Assembly: GCA_035771175.1 (NCBI GenBank)
Contig: CM069603.1
Coordinates: 16,468,286-16,532,285, forward strand
Direction of reading: 5' to 3'
Source: Paratinospora sagittata
Taxonomy: Eukaryota; Streptophyta; Magnoliopsida; Ranunculales; Menispermaceae
DNA length: 64,000 nt
A program made the position numbers and the translations under genes. Positions 11,926 through 23,890 of the stretch are shown one piece after another (the stretch's first letter is position 1; every line of letters starts with the position of its first letter). The notes under the pieces are model-generated. The model was not told the DNA's origin. It ran no database searches and saw only the letters and a list, made by a program, of their open reading frames with translations.

Positions 11926-12831
11926 CTTTGCCTTTTTTTTTTCTTCTGGCCTTAGTAATGGTGATGATGGCATAGATAATGAAGAGGGAATAGATGGTAG
12001 AGAACCACTTTCAACTTCTGTACCACTTCTCAGTTTGATGGCCATACATTGCTCCTTTGGGTTCACCTCGGTGTTGCTCGGGAAGGAACCTCTTTGTTGG
12101 GCACTTATAGCTGAAGCAAGTTGCCCAATTTTCACTTCCATATTCTCCATTGAAACTTCTAAGCTATCAATCCTTGAATCAGTCCTATCTTGCTTCACCT
12201 CAAAGTTTTCTATATACCGACTTAAAAGCTCTTCGAAAAATGATTTCTTCTCTTGTGGTGGCATAGGTATGCCCGATGGAGGATTCAAAACATTCCTACT
12301 ATTAGAGTAGGAAAAATTCTCATGATTTCTTATCCCCCAGGTGATATTGGTTTGGGACCTAAGCATGGCCCCTGTAGTTTTACCCTAGGTTACTTAAGTA
12401 GTTTTCTTGCTCTTTAATGGTTCCTCCACCCAAATATTCAATGCTTGTCGTTGCTACATTCTCAATTGATGATTGTTGTGCACTTTGCATCGAAGCTATC
12501 TGATTAGACAATGTCGATAACTATGCCGAAATGCAGACATCGGATCAAGCTCAAGCACTCCAACAACTTTTCTCACCAAAGACCTCTCACTAGGAGCTTC
12601 ATATGTGTTGGAAGCCATCTCTTCCAATAAGTTAAGAGCTCCCTCAGCCGTCTTGCTCATTATAGTGCCACCAGCTGCGACATCTACCAAAGTACGTGTA
12701 GAAATCGTCATCCCATTGTAAAATATTTGAAGTTGCATCCACACTTCAAAGCCGTGTTGTGGACACTTCCTCAACAACTCTTTAAACTGTTCCCACGTCT
12801 CATAAAGTGTCTCAGTGTCCAATTGTTTGAA
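11800..12831 (-). pseudogene. Athila gag, middle and C-terminal part
   Basis: The minus strand encodes LYETWEQFKELLRKCPQHGF and FYNGMTISTRTLVDVAAGGT, the core of the retrotransposon gag domain in Athila. This is followed by a coiled-coil stretch (RIDSLEVSMENMEVKIGQLA) and PSNTEVNPKEQCMAIKLRSG, a typical Athila gag C-terminal block. Frameshifts and stops occur near 12496 and 12366-12400. At the N-terminal side the sequence breaks at about 12831, where chromovirus leader sequence begins. About 80-90 codons of gag expected between this part and 24326 are missing. Confidence 0.85.
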
Positions 12832-13122
12832 TAATACCCCTAAATTCCTCCACGTCCCATACCGCTTTGGAACCAAGAATAAAATATTCATCCTGACCTT
12901 AGATTCTAACCAAACAGTTTTCATACAAGTTCTCGTCTCTAACCGATATCCTAAAAGCTTTGAGTTTGTTAGACCCACTGTACTTTCATTCTCGATATTA
13001 CGTTATAAAGTTTATAATTAGGATATTTATCTAGCTCAAGTTGGACCTTCACTAATACTAAACTTCTCAAAATTTGTTGTAACACTTCCCATGATCTGAA
13101 GCCTAAGGCTCTGATACCAAAC
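12832..13122 (-). repeat. Truncated leader + PBS of a second chromovirus copy
   Basis: Near-identical to 21150-21441. It includes a perfect iMet-type PBS, TGGTATCAGAGC (complement of 13108-13119), and one CGTCCCATACC leader motif (about 12852-12862). It stops abruptly at Athila gag sequence at 12831. It lies outside the LTR, where no element sequence should be in a simple insertion. Confidence 0.9.
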
Positions 13123-14822
13123 TGTAACACCCCGATTTTCAAAACTAATTTTTTTTTTGTAAAACAATGAATATTTTACTTTTCTATAAAATATCACTGA
13201 AAATCGAGACATTACTCGTATCCGTCTATCTTAACCCATAACCATTTTATAAATAATAAGATTTGCAAAACTATGAGTTTATATTCTTCCATCCAACTTA
13301 TTGGTTAAGATAAACGAATACCTTTAATTCTTCATGCAATTGTTATCTACATACGATGATACTTGCCCTTGTCCATTCATTATGGACACAACATTAAAAT
13401 ACAATCATCAAATAGAATTAATGAATTCTATTCCAAGGCATTCACACGTGAAATAAATCACAGGGTCTTTACCGACCGTAATAATATTCATTGAATTTCA
13501 ATTATCAATACAATTCGTTTGAATAATAAACCTTTAAAAATTAAATGAAAATATTCAGTCCCATAATACTAATTAATTAACCCACCCCTACTACTCTGCA
13601 CTATGTCACGAACTCGCAATTTTATTCTCCTAAGCACCTGCATATAAAAAAATAGGGGTGAGCTTGAAAGCCCAGTGGGTCATCTAAACAATTCACAATA
13701 TTTTATTGTGATACATACACAAGAACATTACAAAAAAGTTTCACACATTAATCGTTGCAACATTAGATTGTCTGAGTCGAGAATTTCATCACGTTCTAAA
13801 TCACGTACCTTTAGGAAAACCAAACTCAGGGTGGCACAGCCCAAAAATTAGAACATTTGCGATATTCCTTAGAATAACGGCCCCATATGTGTGATTCTTA
13901 TCTTAATCGTGTTCTTTAGTGATGTCACGTCATACGTACGGTATAAGGACGATATTAAATGCATTCATAAAACATATTCAACTCCACTACACATGGTATC
14001 ATGTCACAAAATCAATTATAATAGTGTTCACGCATTCACTATATCAATATTCCAAATCATACATTTCATTATCAGGCATTATAATTTATAAATGAATTCA
14101 ACTACCACATGAATTTCATGCATCCAATTATCATTTGATCAGAATAAAAAATCATGTTAACACACATATTATCATGGTTAAACAATCACAACATTGCATA
14201 TATATAATCATGTACAATAGGCATGCATAAGCAATCTAATAATACTATGGACCTAATTAATTTAACATTCCTATCTATATATCAAATAAAATATCATGCA
14301 GGCCTAGAATCATCCCTACCTGAATCGCTAAATTCCAAATATGTTGAGATTGATTCCTCGACGTTGGGCGTTATCAACCTATCCACGCATAAATCACACG
14401 TTAATCACTTGTTTTGTATTATATTATATTAATATAATGTGCATACATGTCTATGATGTCTGGTGGTGGTCACATTATACATATAATATAACTTAGCTAA
14501 TAAACTTCCACCTGATATAATATGATGATCTAGATAGTAAAAACGTAAAATATGATATACCATAATCTAATATATTATATGCGGTATTGTATGTATGATA
14601 TATATATATATTATATAACATCTTGGTTGCTAAAAAAATAATAACACTTGAGTTGCAATGTTTAAGAAAAATAATAACACTTGGTTAAAAAAATGTATGA
14701 TACATATAAATATATTATATAACCTGTTGGTTGCTTAAAAGAAAAAAAATAAAATAAAATAAATTTTGAGTTGCAGGGCGGAAGGAAGAACATATGGGAG
14801 TTTATATGTGGTATTGTATGTA

Positions 14823-14824
<2 letters not shown>

Positions 14825-14863
<39 letters not shown>
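14825..14863. repeat. (TA)n microsatellite in the left LTR
   Basis: About 19 TA dinucleotides. The matching position in the right LTR (about 23353-23370) is shorter, which accounts for part of the length difference between the LTRs. Confidence 0.9.
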
Positions 14864-14871
<8 letters not shown>

Positions 14872-15395
14872 TATTATAAACATGTTGGTTGTTTAAAAGA
14901 AAAGAAAAGAAAGGAAAAGAAAAAAATAATAAAATAAAATAAAATGAGTTGCAGGAGGGCGGAAGGAAGAAAAAAACAGGGGAGAGAGAGAGAGAAAGAG
15001 GGGAAAGAAAAGAGGATGGGGAAAAAGGGAGAAGAAGAAGAAGAGAGTGAGGGCGAGAGATCGGGAGCGAGAGACCGAGAGATCGGAGGCGAGGCGAGGC
15101 GAGAGATCGGAAGTGAGAGCGAGAGATCGAGAGTGGCGATGCAGAGAAGAGAAGAAAGAGATAGCGGCGACGAGTGCAGTGGCGGAGAAGAGAAGAGAGA
15201 GCGGCGGCGGCGAGATCCGTGGCGGAGTTGCAGCGGCAAGATGAGAAGGGAGAGAGAGAGTTTCGAGAGGAAGACGAGTGCATTGGTTTCGAAAGAACGA
15301 GGTTGTGCGATTGGGTTTAGAGAGAGCGAGACGCGAAGGATTTTCGGCGAGATCTCGGCGAGATTCCAGGCGACATGTCGGCGAGATTTCCGAAT

Positions 15396-15685
15396 CTTGT
15401 GCTATTGTTTCTCACCCTGCTGACAATCTTGTGTCATTCCTAAATAACGCTAAGGGAGCCACTGTCGGTGATGTGAGTTATTTCCTCCAATTATGCTTCT
15501 GTACTTTTATTTTGTTCCGAGCATTTGCTAATTGAAGCTAATTCCTTGAATGTTTCACAGGCTGTGAAGAAGCTAGGTTTGTAGGGTCTGTTTACCCTGT
15601 GGTCTTCACTTCGTATTGTCATGATTGGAACCCTCACTGGTGCACAATGGGGAATCTATGATGCTTTCAAGGTTTTTGTGGGACT
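15396..15685 (+). pseudogene. Captured mitochondrial phosphate carrier exons inside the left LTR (decayed copy)
   Basis: Homologous to 23891-24180 in the right LTR. Exon A (15396-15472) encodes CAIVSHPADNLVSFLNNAKG. It is followed by an 88-bp intron (GTGAGT...CACAG) and exon B (15561-15685), then a GTAAGT donor. In this copy exon B carries a Trp-to-stop change (TTTGTAGGG) and indels around CCCTGTGGTCTTCAC that shift the frame. It lies antisense to the retroelement genes. The origin is a PHT3-type carrier gene of the mitochondrial inner membrane, by memory of the family's C-terminus. Confidence 0.8.
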
Positions 15686-15830
15686 GTAAGTATTCTTTTT
15701 TGTATTACAACTCTTGCCGTAGATAGTTTGTTCCCTCTGCATTAATTAATTGGAAAATAATTAGTATAGTATTTTAGACGTAGATAGTTTGTTCCCTCTG
15801 CATTAATTAATTGGAAGACTGGGTATTACA

Positions 15831-15843
15831 TTCTTCCCGTCTT
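15831..15843 (-). other. Polypurine tract of chromovirus element 1
   Basis: The complement reads AAGACGGGAAGAA directly against the 3' LTR. This is the position and composition of a plus-strand primer site. Confidence 0.7.
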
Positions 15844-15932
15844 AAAAGAAATTTTGTCCCAAAATTAAAGTATAAGCTTACTTACTTGCTGACGTTCAAC
15901 TTTTCTACTGTTGACCAGTTGTATCTCGAAAC

Positions 15933-17591
15933 CTAGAGTGTTCTTTGGAATAAGTCAGCGTATTTGGCTTTCATTTCACTTTCAGGTTCCCAAGTGGCTT
16001 CTTCAACTCCATGATGTTTCCACAATACTTTAACTAATGGAATGTCTTTGTTCCTCAAGCTATGAACTTTCCAATCTAGGATCTGTAAAGGTCCTTCTTC
16101 ATAGGTGGCATCAGCTTGTACTTTTACGTCTTTCCAATCGATGGTGTGGGAAGGGTCTGGTTCATATTTTCGCAACATCGATACATGGAATACGTTGTGA
16201 ATGGCGGATAAACTAGTTGGTAATTCTAGTTTGTAAGCATTCTCACCAATTCGATCACTGATCTTGAACAGACTGATGAATCGCGGTGATAACTTCCCTT
16301 TCTTACCAAACCTCATGATGCCTTTTTGAGGGCTTATTCTCAGAAATACCTTGTCACCTTTTTGGAACTCTAGATGTCGACGCCTCTTATCTGCGTAGCT
16401 CTTCTGCCTACTCTGTGCAGTAACTAGCCTTTTCTGGATCAACTTCACTTTTTCGTTCATTTCCATTATCATATTGGGTCCTGTAAGTACCTTATCTTCC
16501 CAATCGACCCAACACAGTGGTGACCTACATGGTCGTCCATATAGAGCTTCATATGGAGCCATTTGTATACTTGCCTGGTAACTATTATTATAAGCAAACT
16601 CTGCTAGGTGTAAGTATTTACTCCAATTTTCCTTGAAATCTAGTACACAAGCTCTCAACATGTCTTCTAAGATCTGAATAACCCTTTTGGATTAACCATC
16701 TGTCTGAGGATGATAGGCGGTGCTCATGGTTAATTTGGTTCCCTATTCCCATTGTAAGCTCTGCCAGAACTGAGATGTGAATAAGGAATCTCTATCTGAC
16801 ACTATCGATTTGGGTACTCCGTGTAGCTTCACAATCTCTTTCATATACAGCTCACCCAGTTTACTAATCGTATCTGTGGATTTAATAGGTAAGAAGTGTG
16901 CCACTTTAGTAAACCGATCCACAATTACCCAAACCTTATCCTCGCCTTTCTGATTTCTAGGAAGAGCTCCGACGAAATCCATTGCTATGTTATCCCATTT
17001 CCATTCAGGGATTTCTAAAGGTTGTAACAATCCAGACGGTCTTTTTTGTTCGGCCTTAACTTGCTGACATGTAAGGCATTTAGACACATATTTGGCTACA
17101 TCTCTTTTCATACCTTTCCACCAGTAGTTTTTCTTCAAATTTTGGTACATCTTATCTCCACCAGGATGTAAAGTATATTTAGTCTGATGTGCCTCATCAA
17201 ATAAGATCGTTTTAATTTGTTCAATTCTGGGTACACAAATTCGATCTCTGAACCTTAATTACCCTTCTGAATCGATCTTGAAATTTACATTTCCATTATT
17301 GGTTCTTGCATCTGCCACCCATTTTATCAGTTTTCTATCCTGAGCTTGACCTTCTTTAATTTGATGTAGTAGGTCTGGCTTGCAGCTCATATTACATAAG
17401 AAAATCTGATTTTCACCTTTTTGGATGCCCAAATTATAATCTTCAATCAATTGGTACATCTGGGCTTTTTCTGCATCGTTCTTATAGGATCTTCGACTTA
17501 AAGCATCGGCAACTACGTTGGCTTTCCCTGGGTGATAATGCAGCTGAAAATCATAATCATTCAGCAATTCCATCCATCTCATTTGCCTCAA
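15933..17591 (-). pseudogene. Chromovirus element 1: RNase H end and integrase with chromodomain-like end
   Basis: The frames continue gag-pol. 17259-17591 holds the RNase H end ([13 protein letters not shown]). 16743-17150 holds the integrase zinc region ([16 protein letters not shown]) and the core with two acidic catalytic positions ([11 protein letters not shown] and [13 protein letters not shown]). 15933-16661 holds the integrase C-terminal part (FAYNNSYQASIQMAPYEALY) and a chromodomain-like end, LVKVLWKHHGVEEATWEPES. It is broken by a frameshift near 17580, a stop near 17257, a frameshift near 16743 and a stop near 16692. It cannot make a single polyprotein. Confidence 0.9.
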
Positions 17592-20500
17592 ACTCCTTTT
17601 GTGTATAAATGTACTTCAAACTCTTATGATCAGAGTAGAGATCAAATTTCTCTCCATAAAGATAGTGTCTCCATATCTTCAAGGAAAATACAATAGCAGC
17701 CAATTCTAAATCATGAATCGGGTAATTCTGTTCATGAGTCTTCAGTTGCCTAGAAGCATAAGCAACCACTTTACCTTCCTGCATCAGAACAGCGCCAAGG
17801 CCATTCTTGGAAGCATCAGTGTAAATAACATAACCGACTCCGCTTGCAGGAGTGATCAAAATTGGGGCTGTGGTTAATTGTCTCTTCAACTCCTGAAAGG
17901 AATTCTCACATTTCTCATCCCAATTAAATTTGGCATCCTTCCTTGTTAGCTTTGTCATAGGCTCAGCTAATCTCGAAAAATTTAGAATAAATCTTCTATA
18001 GTAACCAACGAGTCCCAAAAAACTTCTAATATCTGTCACTGACTTTGGCTTTTCCCAGTTCATTACTGCTTCAACTTTTGTTGGATCTACGGATATCCCT
18101 TCTGATGACACTACATGGCCCAAAAATTTGACTGACTTCATCCAAAATTCACATTTTTCAAATTTGGCATACAATTCATTTCGCCTCAATGTTTCCAAAA
18201 CTACTGTAAGGTGTTCCTGATGTTCCTCACGGGTCTTCGAATAAACCAGAATATCATCAACAAATACCACTACAAATTTGTCTAGATGAGGCCTAAACGT
18301 CCTATTCATTAGGTCCATAAATGCTGCTGGTGCATTAGTGAGTCCAAATGGCATGACTCTGAATTCAAAGTGTCCAAACCTAGTCCTGAATGCTATCTTT
18401 GGTATATCTGACTCTTTGATTCTAAGTTGGTGATAACCGGACCTTAGGTCGATCTTGGAAAAACAAGTTGTTCCCTTCAGTTGATAGAACAAATCATCTA
18501 TTCTGGGAAGGGGGTACTTGTTCTTGACTGTGACTTGATTTAATTTTCTATAGTCAATACACAGTATCATCGACCCATCTTTCTTTTTGGCAAACAATAC
18601 TGGTGCTCCCCAGGGTGATTCGTTCGGCTGGATAAATTCCTTCGCACTAAGATCATCAAGTTGGGTCCTTAGTTCGATTAGTTCGCCAGGGGCCATTCTG
18701 TAGGGTGACATGGCTATGGGGTCTGTTCCAGGGTACAGTTCTATCTTGAACTCTACTTCCCGCTTAGGAGGTAATCCTGGTAATTCTTCGGGAAACACTT
18801 CAGAGAAATCTCTAACCACCAAGTACTCTTCTAAATTCCTCAAGGTCTTTAGAGGCTCGGCTTCTGTTAGGGTTTTGAATTCCTCTTTTTGATTCACAGA
18901 TTCGAGAAGTGCGGACATGATATTCCTCGGGATTTTGTTTCTATCCCCATATATTTTCAACAGCTTTCCTGAAGGTAATTGCAAGGTAATCTTCTTTCGA
19001 AGGCAGTCGATCTGGGCTTGGTATTCAGATAACCAATCCATACCCAAGATTACATCATAATCATTAATGGGTAAGAGTATCAATTCAGCTGAAATAAGCT
19101 TATCATTAATTCTAAGGTCACAACTACATTTTTCAGTTGTTGGGACGTTTACTCCTACTGGAGTTGAAATCTTCATAATGACAGATAAAGGAACAGTGGA
19201 AAGTTGTTGTTTCCTGGCTAAGTTTTCAGAAATAAAAGACCTTGATGCTCCAGAATCAAACAAGATTTTAACTGTAACATGAAATAAAATGAAAGTACCT
19301 TCCACCACTTCGTTTGCATCAACTTCTTGTTCAGGATTTCCTTCTGTCATTGCAAAGACTCTGCCTTGATTTTGATTTTGGATTTGGTTCTGATTATAAC
19401 TCGGACGATTGGCTTGATTTCGTCCTTGCCCATTGTTGTTGTTCTGCCAGTTGCCCGGACGAAAATTTTGTCGAACTCCTTGCATAGTGCGGTTTCTTGC
19501 CAAATGACCCGGTCGGTTGCATTTGAAGCAAAGTCTTGTATCCACTACTTGATTTCTATTTTGTTGGGGTGCACGAATATTATTTTGTTGCATCTGTTGT
19601 CCACCATTATGCCTAGACCCTCCTGATCCGTTGTTGTGATTCTGTCCCCTGTTCCATTGGTTCTCATTGTTGAACGTGTTTCTGTTCCACGTATTACCAT
19701 TGCCACCGAAATTATTCAGATTCTGCCTCTTGTTGTGATTACTCTGGTAATCAGAATTCTGTCCTTGCGGCCTTTTGTTCCTGTTCCGTATTGTTTCTTG
19801 TAGGTTCAGTTCTCTTTCTACTAACAGGGCTCGTTCAACTACCTCTTTGTAAGTCTCCAGATTCATCGGAACAACCACCTTTCTAATCTCCATTTTGAGA
19901 CCTTCTGCAAATCTACTAGCTTTCATCTGTTCATTGGCGACCAGTTCACGAGCAAATCTGGAAAGTTCGATAAACTTCGCCTCATATTCTGCCATTGTCA
20001 TGTTCCTCTGTATCAGTCTCACAAATTCAGATTGTAGTTCTTTTCTGTTCGCTTTGGGAAAGAATTTATCATAAAATATTTCTTCAAAAGTCGCCCAGGT
20101 CATAGTGTTCACATCCACTGTAGGACTTTCTTTAACCATTCTCCACCAATGTTTGGCCTCGCCTATGAATTGGTGAGCCGCAATTGCCACCATTCTTGGA
20201 CCAGTTACTCCCAGAACTTCCAAGTGTTCCTAAACCTCCTGGAACCACTTGTCAGCTTCCCTTGGATCTGGTTTGCCTTCAAATTTCGACGGATGCATAC
20301 GTTGGAAATCTTTCAATTGATCTGCCCATTCCTTTTCTTTAGGTCTCCTGATGTTTTGAGTTCCTGTTTCATTCTGCACCACAATTGTTGGATTCAGTTG
20401 AGGTTGAGGCATCTGTCTGGTCACTTGTTCCACGACTTGCCTCACAAATTCAGCCATCATCTCTGGTCCCAAAACAATTCCAGGGGTTGGAACTGTTGTA

Positions 20501-20664
20501 GGTTGGACGTTCTCTGTTCCAGCAGAGTCAACATTCACTGTTTGATTTGCATGTTCTTGCTCCGTCGGCTGAGATTCGGATGTCGATTGTGTCTGCTCAG
20601 CAGGTTCAATGTCTCTTATGAGATCACTCACAGACCTGGTGTTTATTCTTCGAGGTGCAGCCAT
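17557..20664 (-). pseudogene. Chromovirus element 1: gag, protease, RT and RNase H
   Basis: Gag begins at 20664 (MAAPRRINTRSVSDLIRD) and meets one in-frame stop near 20229 (WFQEV/EHLEV). The 888-codon frame that follows holds the rest of gag ([14 protein letters not shown]), a zinc knuckle, protease and RT. In the knuckle C232-x2-C235-x4-H240 the last Cys is replaced by Arg245. Protease has D323 in [12 protein letters not shown] has VFVDDILV at about 654-661 and the RNase H entry has [15 protein letters not shown]. The frame is lost near 17557. The leader upstream carries the three-motif array and PBS. It is an old polyprotein gene, inactive by at least a stop and a frameshift. Confidence 0.92.
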
Positions 20665-21441
20665 CTATAAAATTTCAACTCATCTTTAGTACTACATGAG
20701 ATAATTATTTTCGGTTAGGGTGACTCTAGATTCAGAATTCTAAGTTCTCGAAAATAAAATGATCCTATTGATTCAGTTTCTAAGTTTTATAAAATTTTGA
20801 CAATCCATGATTGTCACAGGGTACAGGATTTGGTTTTTATACATGCAAACAAGACAAGCAAACAAACAAACAACATACCACACAACAATGGTATAAAGAA
20901 AATTCCCAAACTTTCACTTATACCCTCCGTATTCAAGTGTCCCATACCACTCTAGCCCGGTGATATAAGTTTCCATAAAGAGACATCAATACACCCAAAC
21001 AATGCGCAAATGTCCTACCAACTAAGGCTTCCCAGGTACCCACTATGTCCAAGCCGTCCCATACCAGTTGAACGTAGCGATACAAGCTCGTCCAGAGTTG
21101 TTAGTCATTCACCAAACATGGTCTGCTAGTCTCCAAGATCAAGACTCCTCAAATACCCTTAAATTCCTCCACGTCCCATACCGCTTTGGAACCAAGAATA
21201 AAAGATTCATCCTGACCTTAGATTCTAACCAAACAGTTTTCATACAAGTTCTCGTCTCTAACCGATATCCTAAAAGCTTTGAGTTTGTTAGACCCACTAT
21301 ACTTTCATTCTCGATATTACGTTATAAAGTTTATAATTAGGATATTTATCTAGCTCAAGTTGGACCTTCACTAATACTAAACTTCTCAAAATTTGTTGTA
21401 ACACTTCCCATGATCTGAAGCCTAAGGCTCTGAAACCAAAC
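20665..21441 (-). other. 5' leader of chromovirus element 1 with a three-fold motif array and PBS
   Basis: Between the 5' LTR and gag. The PBS is the complement of 21427-21438 (TGGTTTCAGAGC, one base off the iMet consensus). On the plus strand the block GTCCCATACC occurs three times, with CCCATACC starting at 20941, 21058 and 21175, exactly 117 bp apart. The first two are followed at 10-15 nt by a G(T/C)GATA block. The same array is found in element 2 (55783-56059). Confidence 0.8.
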
Positions 21442-22908
21442 TGTAACACCCCAATTTTCAAAACTAATTTTTTTTTTGTAAAACAATGAATATTTTACTT
21501 TTCTATAAAATATCACTGAAAATCGAGACATTACTCGTATTCGTCTATCTTAACCCATAACCATTTTATAAATAATAAGATTTGCAAAACTATGAGTTTA
21601 TATTCTTCCATCCAACTTACTGGTTAAGATAAACGAATACCTTTAATTCTTCATGCAATTGTTATCTTCATACGATGATACTTGCCCTTGTTCATTCATT
21701 ATGGACACAACATTAAAATACAATCATCAAATAGAAGTAATGAATTCTATTCCAAGGCATTCACACGTGAAATAAATCACAGGGTCTTTACCGACCGTAA
21801 TAATATTCATTGAATTTCAATTATCAATACAATTCGTTTGAATAATAAACCTTTAAGAATTAAATGAAAATATTCAGTCCCATAATACTAATTAATTAAC
21901 CCACCCCTACTACTCTGCACTATGTCACGAACTCGCAATTTTATTCTCCTAAGCACCTGCATATAAAAAAATAGGGGTGAGCTTGAAAGCCCAGTGGGTC
22001 ATCTAAACAATTCACAATATTTTATTGTGATACATACACAAGAACATTACAAACAAGTTTCACACATTAATCGTTTCAACATTAGATTGTTTGAGTCGAG
22101 AATTTCATCACGTTCTAAATCACGTACCTTTAGGAAAACCAAACTCAGGGTGGCACAGCCCAAAAATTAGAACATTGGCGATATTCCTTAGAATAACGGC
22201 CTCATATGTGTGATTCTTATCTTAATCGTGTTCTTTAGTGATGTTACGTCATACGTACGGTATAAGCACAATATTAAGTGCATTCATAAAACATATTCAA
22301 CTCCACTACACATGGTATCATGTCACAAAATCAATTATAATAGTGTTCACGCATTCACTATACCAATATTCCAAATCATACATTTCATTATCAGACATTA
22401 TAATTTATAAATGAATTCAACTACCACATGAATTTCATGCATCCAATTATCATTTGATCAGAATGAAAAATCATGTTAACACACATATCATCATGGTTAA
22501 ACAATCACAACATTGCATATATATAATCATGTACAATAGGGATGCATAAGCAATCTAATAATACTATGGACCTAATTAATTTAACATTCCTATCTATATA
22601 TCAAATAAAATATTATGCAGGCCTAGAATCATCCCCACCTGAATCGCTAAATTCCAAATGTGTTGAGATTGATTCCTCGACGTTGGGCGTTATCAACCTA
22701 TCCACGCATAAATCACACGTTAATCACTTGTTTTGTATTATATTATATTAATATAATGTGCATACATGTCTTTGATGTATGCTGGTGGTCACATTATACA
22801 TATAATATAACTTAGCTAATAAACTTCCAGCTGATATAATATAATGATCTAGATAGTAAAAACGTAAAATATGATATACCATAATCTAATATATTATATG
22901 CGGTATTG

Positions 22909-23330
22909 TATGTATGATATATATATATATATATTATAACATCTTCGTTGCTAAAAAAATAATAACACTTGAGCTGCAATGTTTAAAAAAAATAATGATA
23001 CTTGGTTAAAAAAAAATGTATGATACATATAAATATATTATATAACATCTTGATTGCTAAAAAAATAATAACACTTGAGTTGCAATGTTTAAAAAAAATA
23101 ATAACACTTGGTTAAAAAAAATGTATGATACATATAAATATATTATATAACATCTTGATTGCTAAAAAAATAATAACACTTGAGTTGTAATGTTTAAAAA
23201 TAATAATAGCACTTGGTTAAAAAAATGTATGATACATATAAATATATTATATAACCTGTTGGTTGCTTAAAAGAAAAAAAAATAAAATAAATTTTGAGTT
23301 GCAAGGCGGAAGGAAGAAAATATGGGAGTT
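22909..23330. repeat. Tandem repeat of an ~105-bp AT-rich unit inside the LTR
   Basis: About four units, each starting with TGTATGATA(C/T)ATA and containing AATAATAACACTTGAGTTGC. Periods are 107, 105 and 104 bp. The left LTR has only two units (near 14590 and 14693), so copy number changed after the two LTRs separated. Confidence 0.85.
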
Positions 23331-23890
23331 TATATGTGGTATTGTATGTATGATATATATATATATATATTATAAACATGTTGGTTGTTTAAAAGAAAAG
23401 AAAAAAAATAATAAAATAAAATAAAATGAGTTGCAGGAGGGCGGAAGGAAGAAAAAAACAGGGGAGAGAGAGAGAGAGAAAGAGGGGAAAGAAAAGAGGA
23501 TGGGGAAAAAGGGAGAAGAAGAAGAAGAGAGTGAGGGAGAGAGATCGGGAGCGAGAGACCGAGAGATCGGAGGTGAGGCGAGGCGAGAGATAGGAAGTGA
23601 GAGCGAGAGATCGAGAGTGGCGATGCAGAGAAGAGAAGAAAGAGAGAGCGGCGACGAGTGCAGTGGCGGAGAAGAGAAGAGAGGGCGGCGGCGGCGAGAT
23701 CCGTGGCGGAGTTGCAGCGGCAAGATGAGAAGGGAGAGAGATAGTTTCGAGAGGAAGACGAGTGCGTTGGTTTCGAAAGAACGAGGTTGTGCGATTGGGT
23801 TTAGAGAGAGCGAGACGCGAAGGATTTTCGGCGTGATCACCGCGAGATTCCAAGCAACATGTCGGTGAGATCTCAGCGAGATTTTCGAAT

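Larger units (their letters stand above)
13123..15830 (-). repeat. 3' LTR of chromovirus element 1
   Basis: 2,708 bp, starting TGTAACACCCC and ending GGGTATTACA. It matches 21442-24325 throughout, with scattered point differences. It contains a (TA)n tract at 14825-14863, a purine-rich region at about 14950-15290, and a captured phosphate-carrier fragment at 15396-15685. An approximately 36-bp direct duplication (GTAGATAGTTTGTTCCCTC...) at about 15719 and 15780 lies near its end. Confidence 0.95.

Noticed and set aside
13891..14432. Short ORFs at 13891-14091 and 14223-14432, repeated at 22210-22410 and 22542-22751
   Set aside because: Repeated only because both lie in the LTR pair; no domain or codon bias.
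14944..15423. 159-codon plus-strand ORF, Arg/Glu/Ser-rich, and its partner at 23431-23868
   Set aside because: Purine-rich low-complexity DNA inside the chromovirus LTRs gives long open frames without conserved domains. Only the far 3' part overlaps the captured carrier exon, in another frame.
20149..20670. 173-codon plus-strand ORF
   Set aside because: Antisense shadow of the chromovirus gag reading frame.
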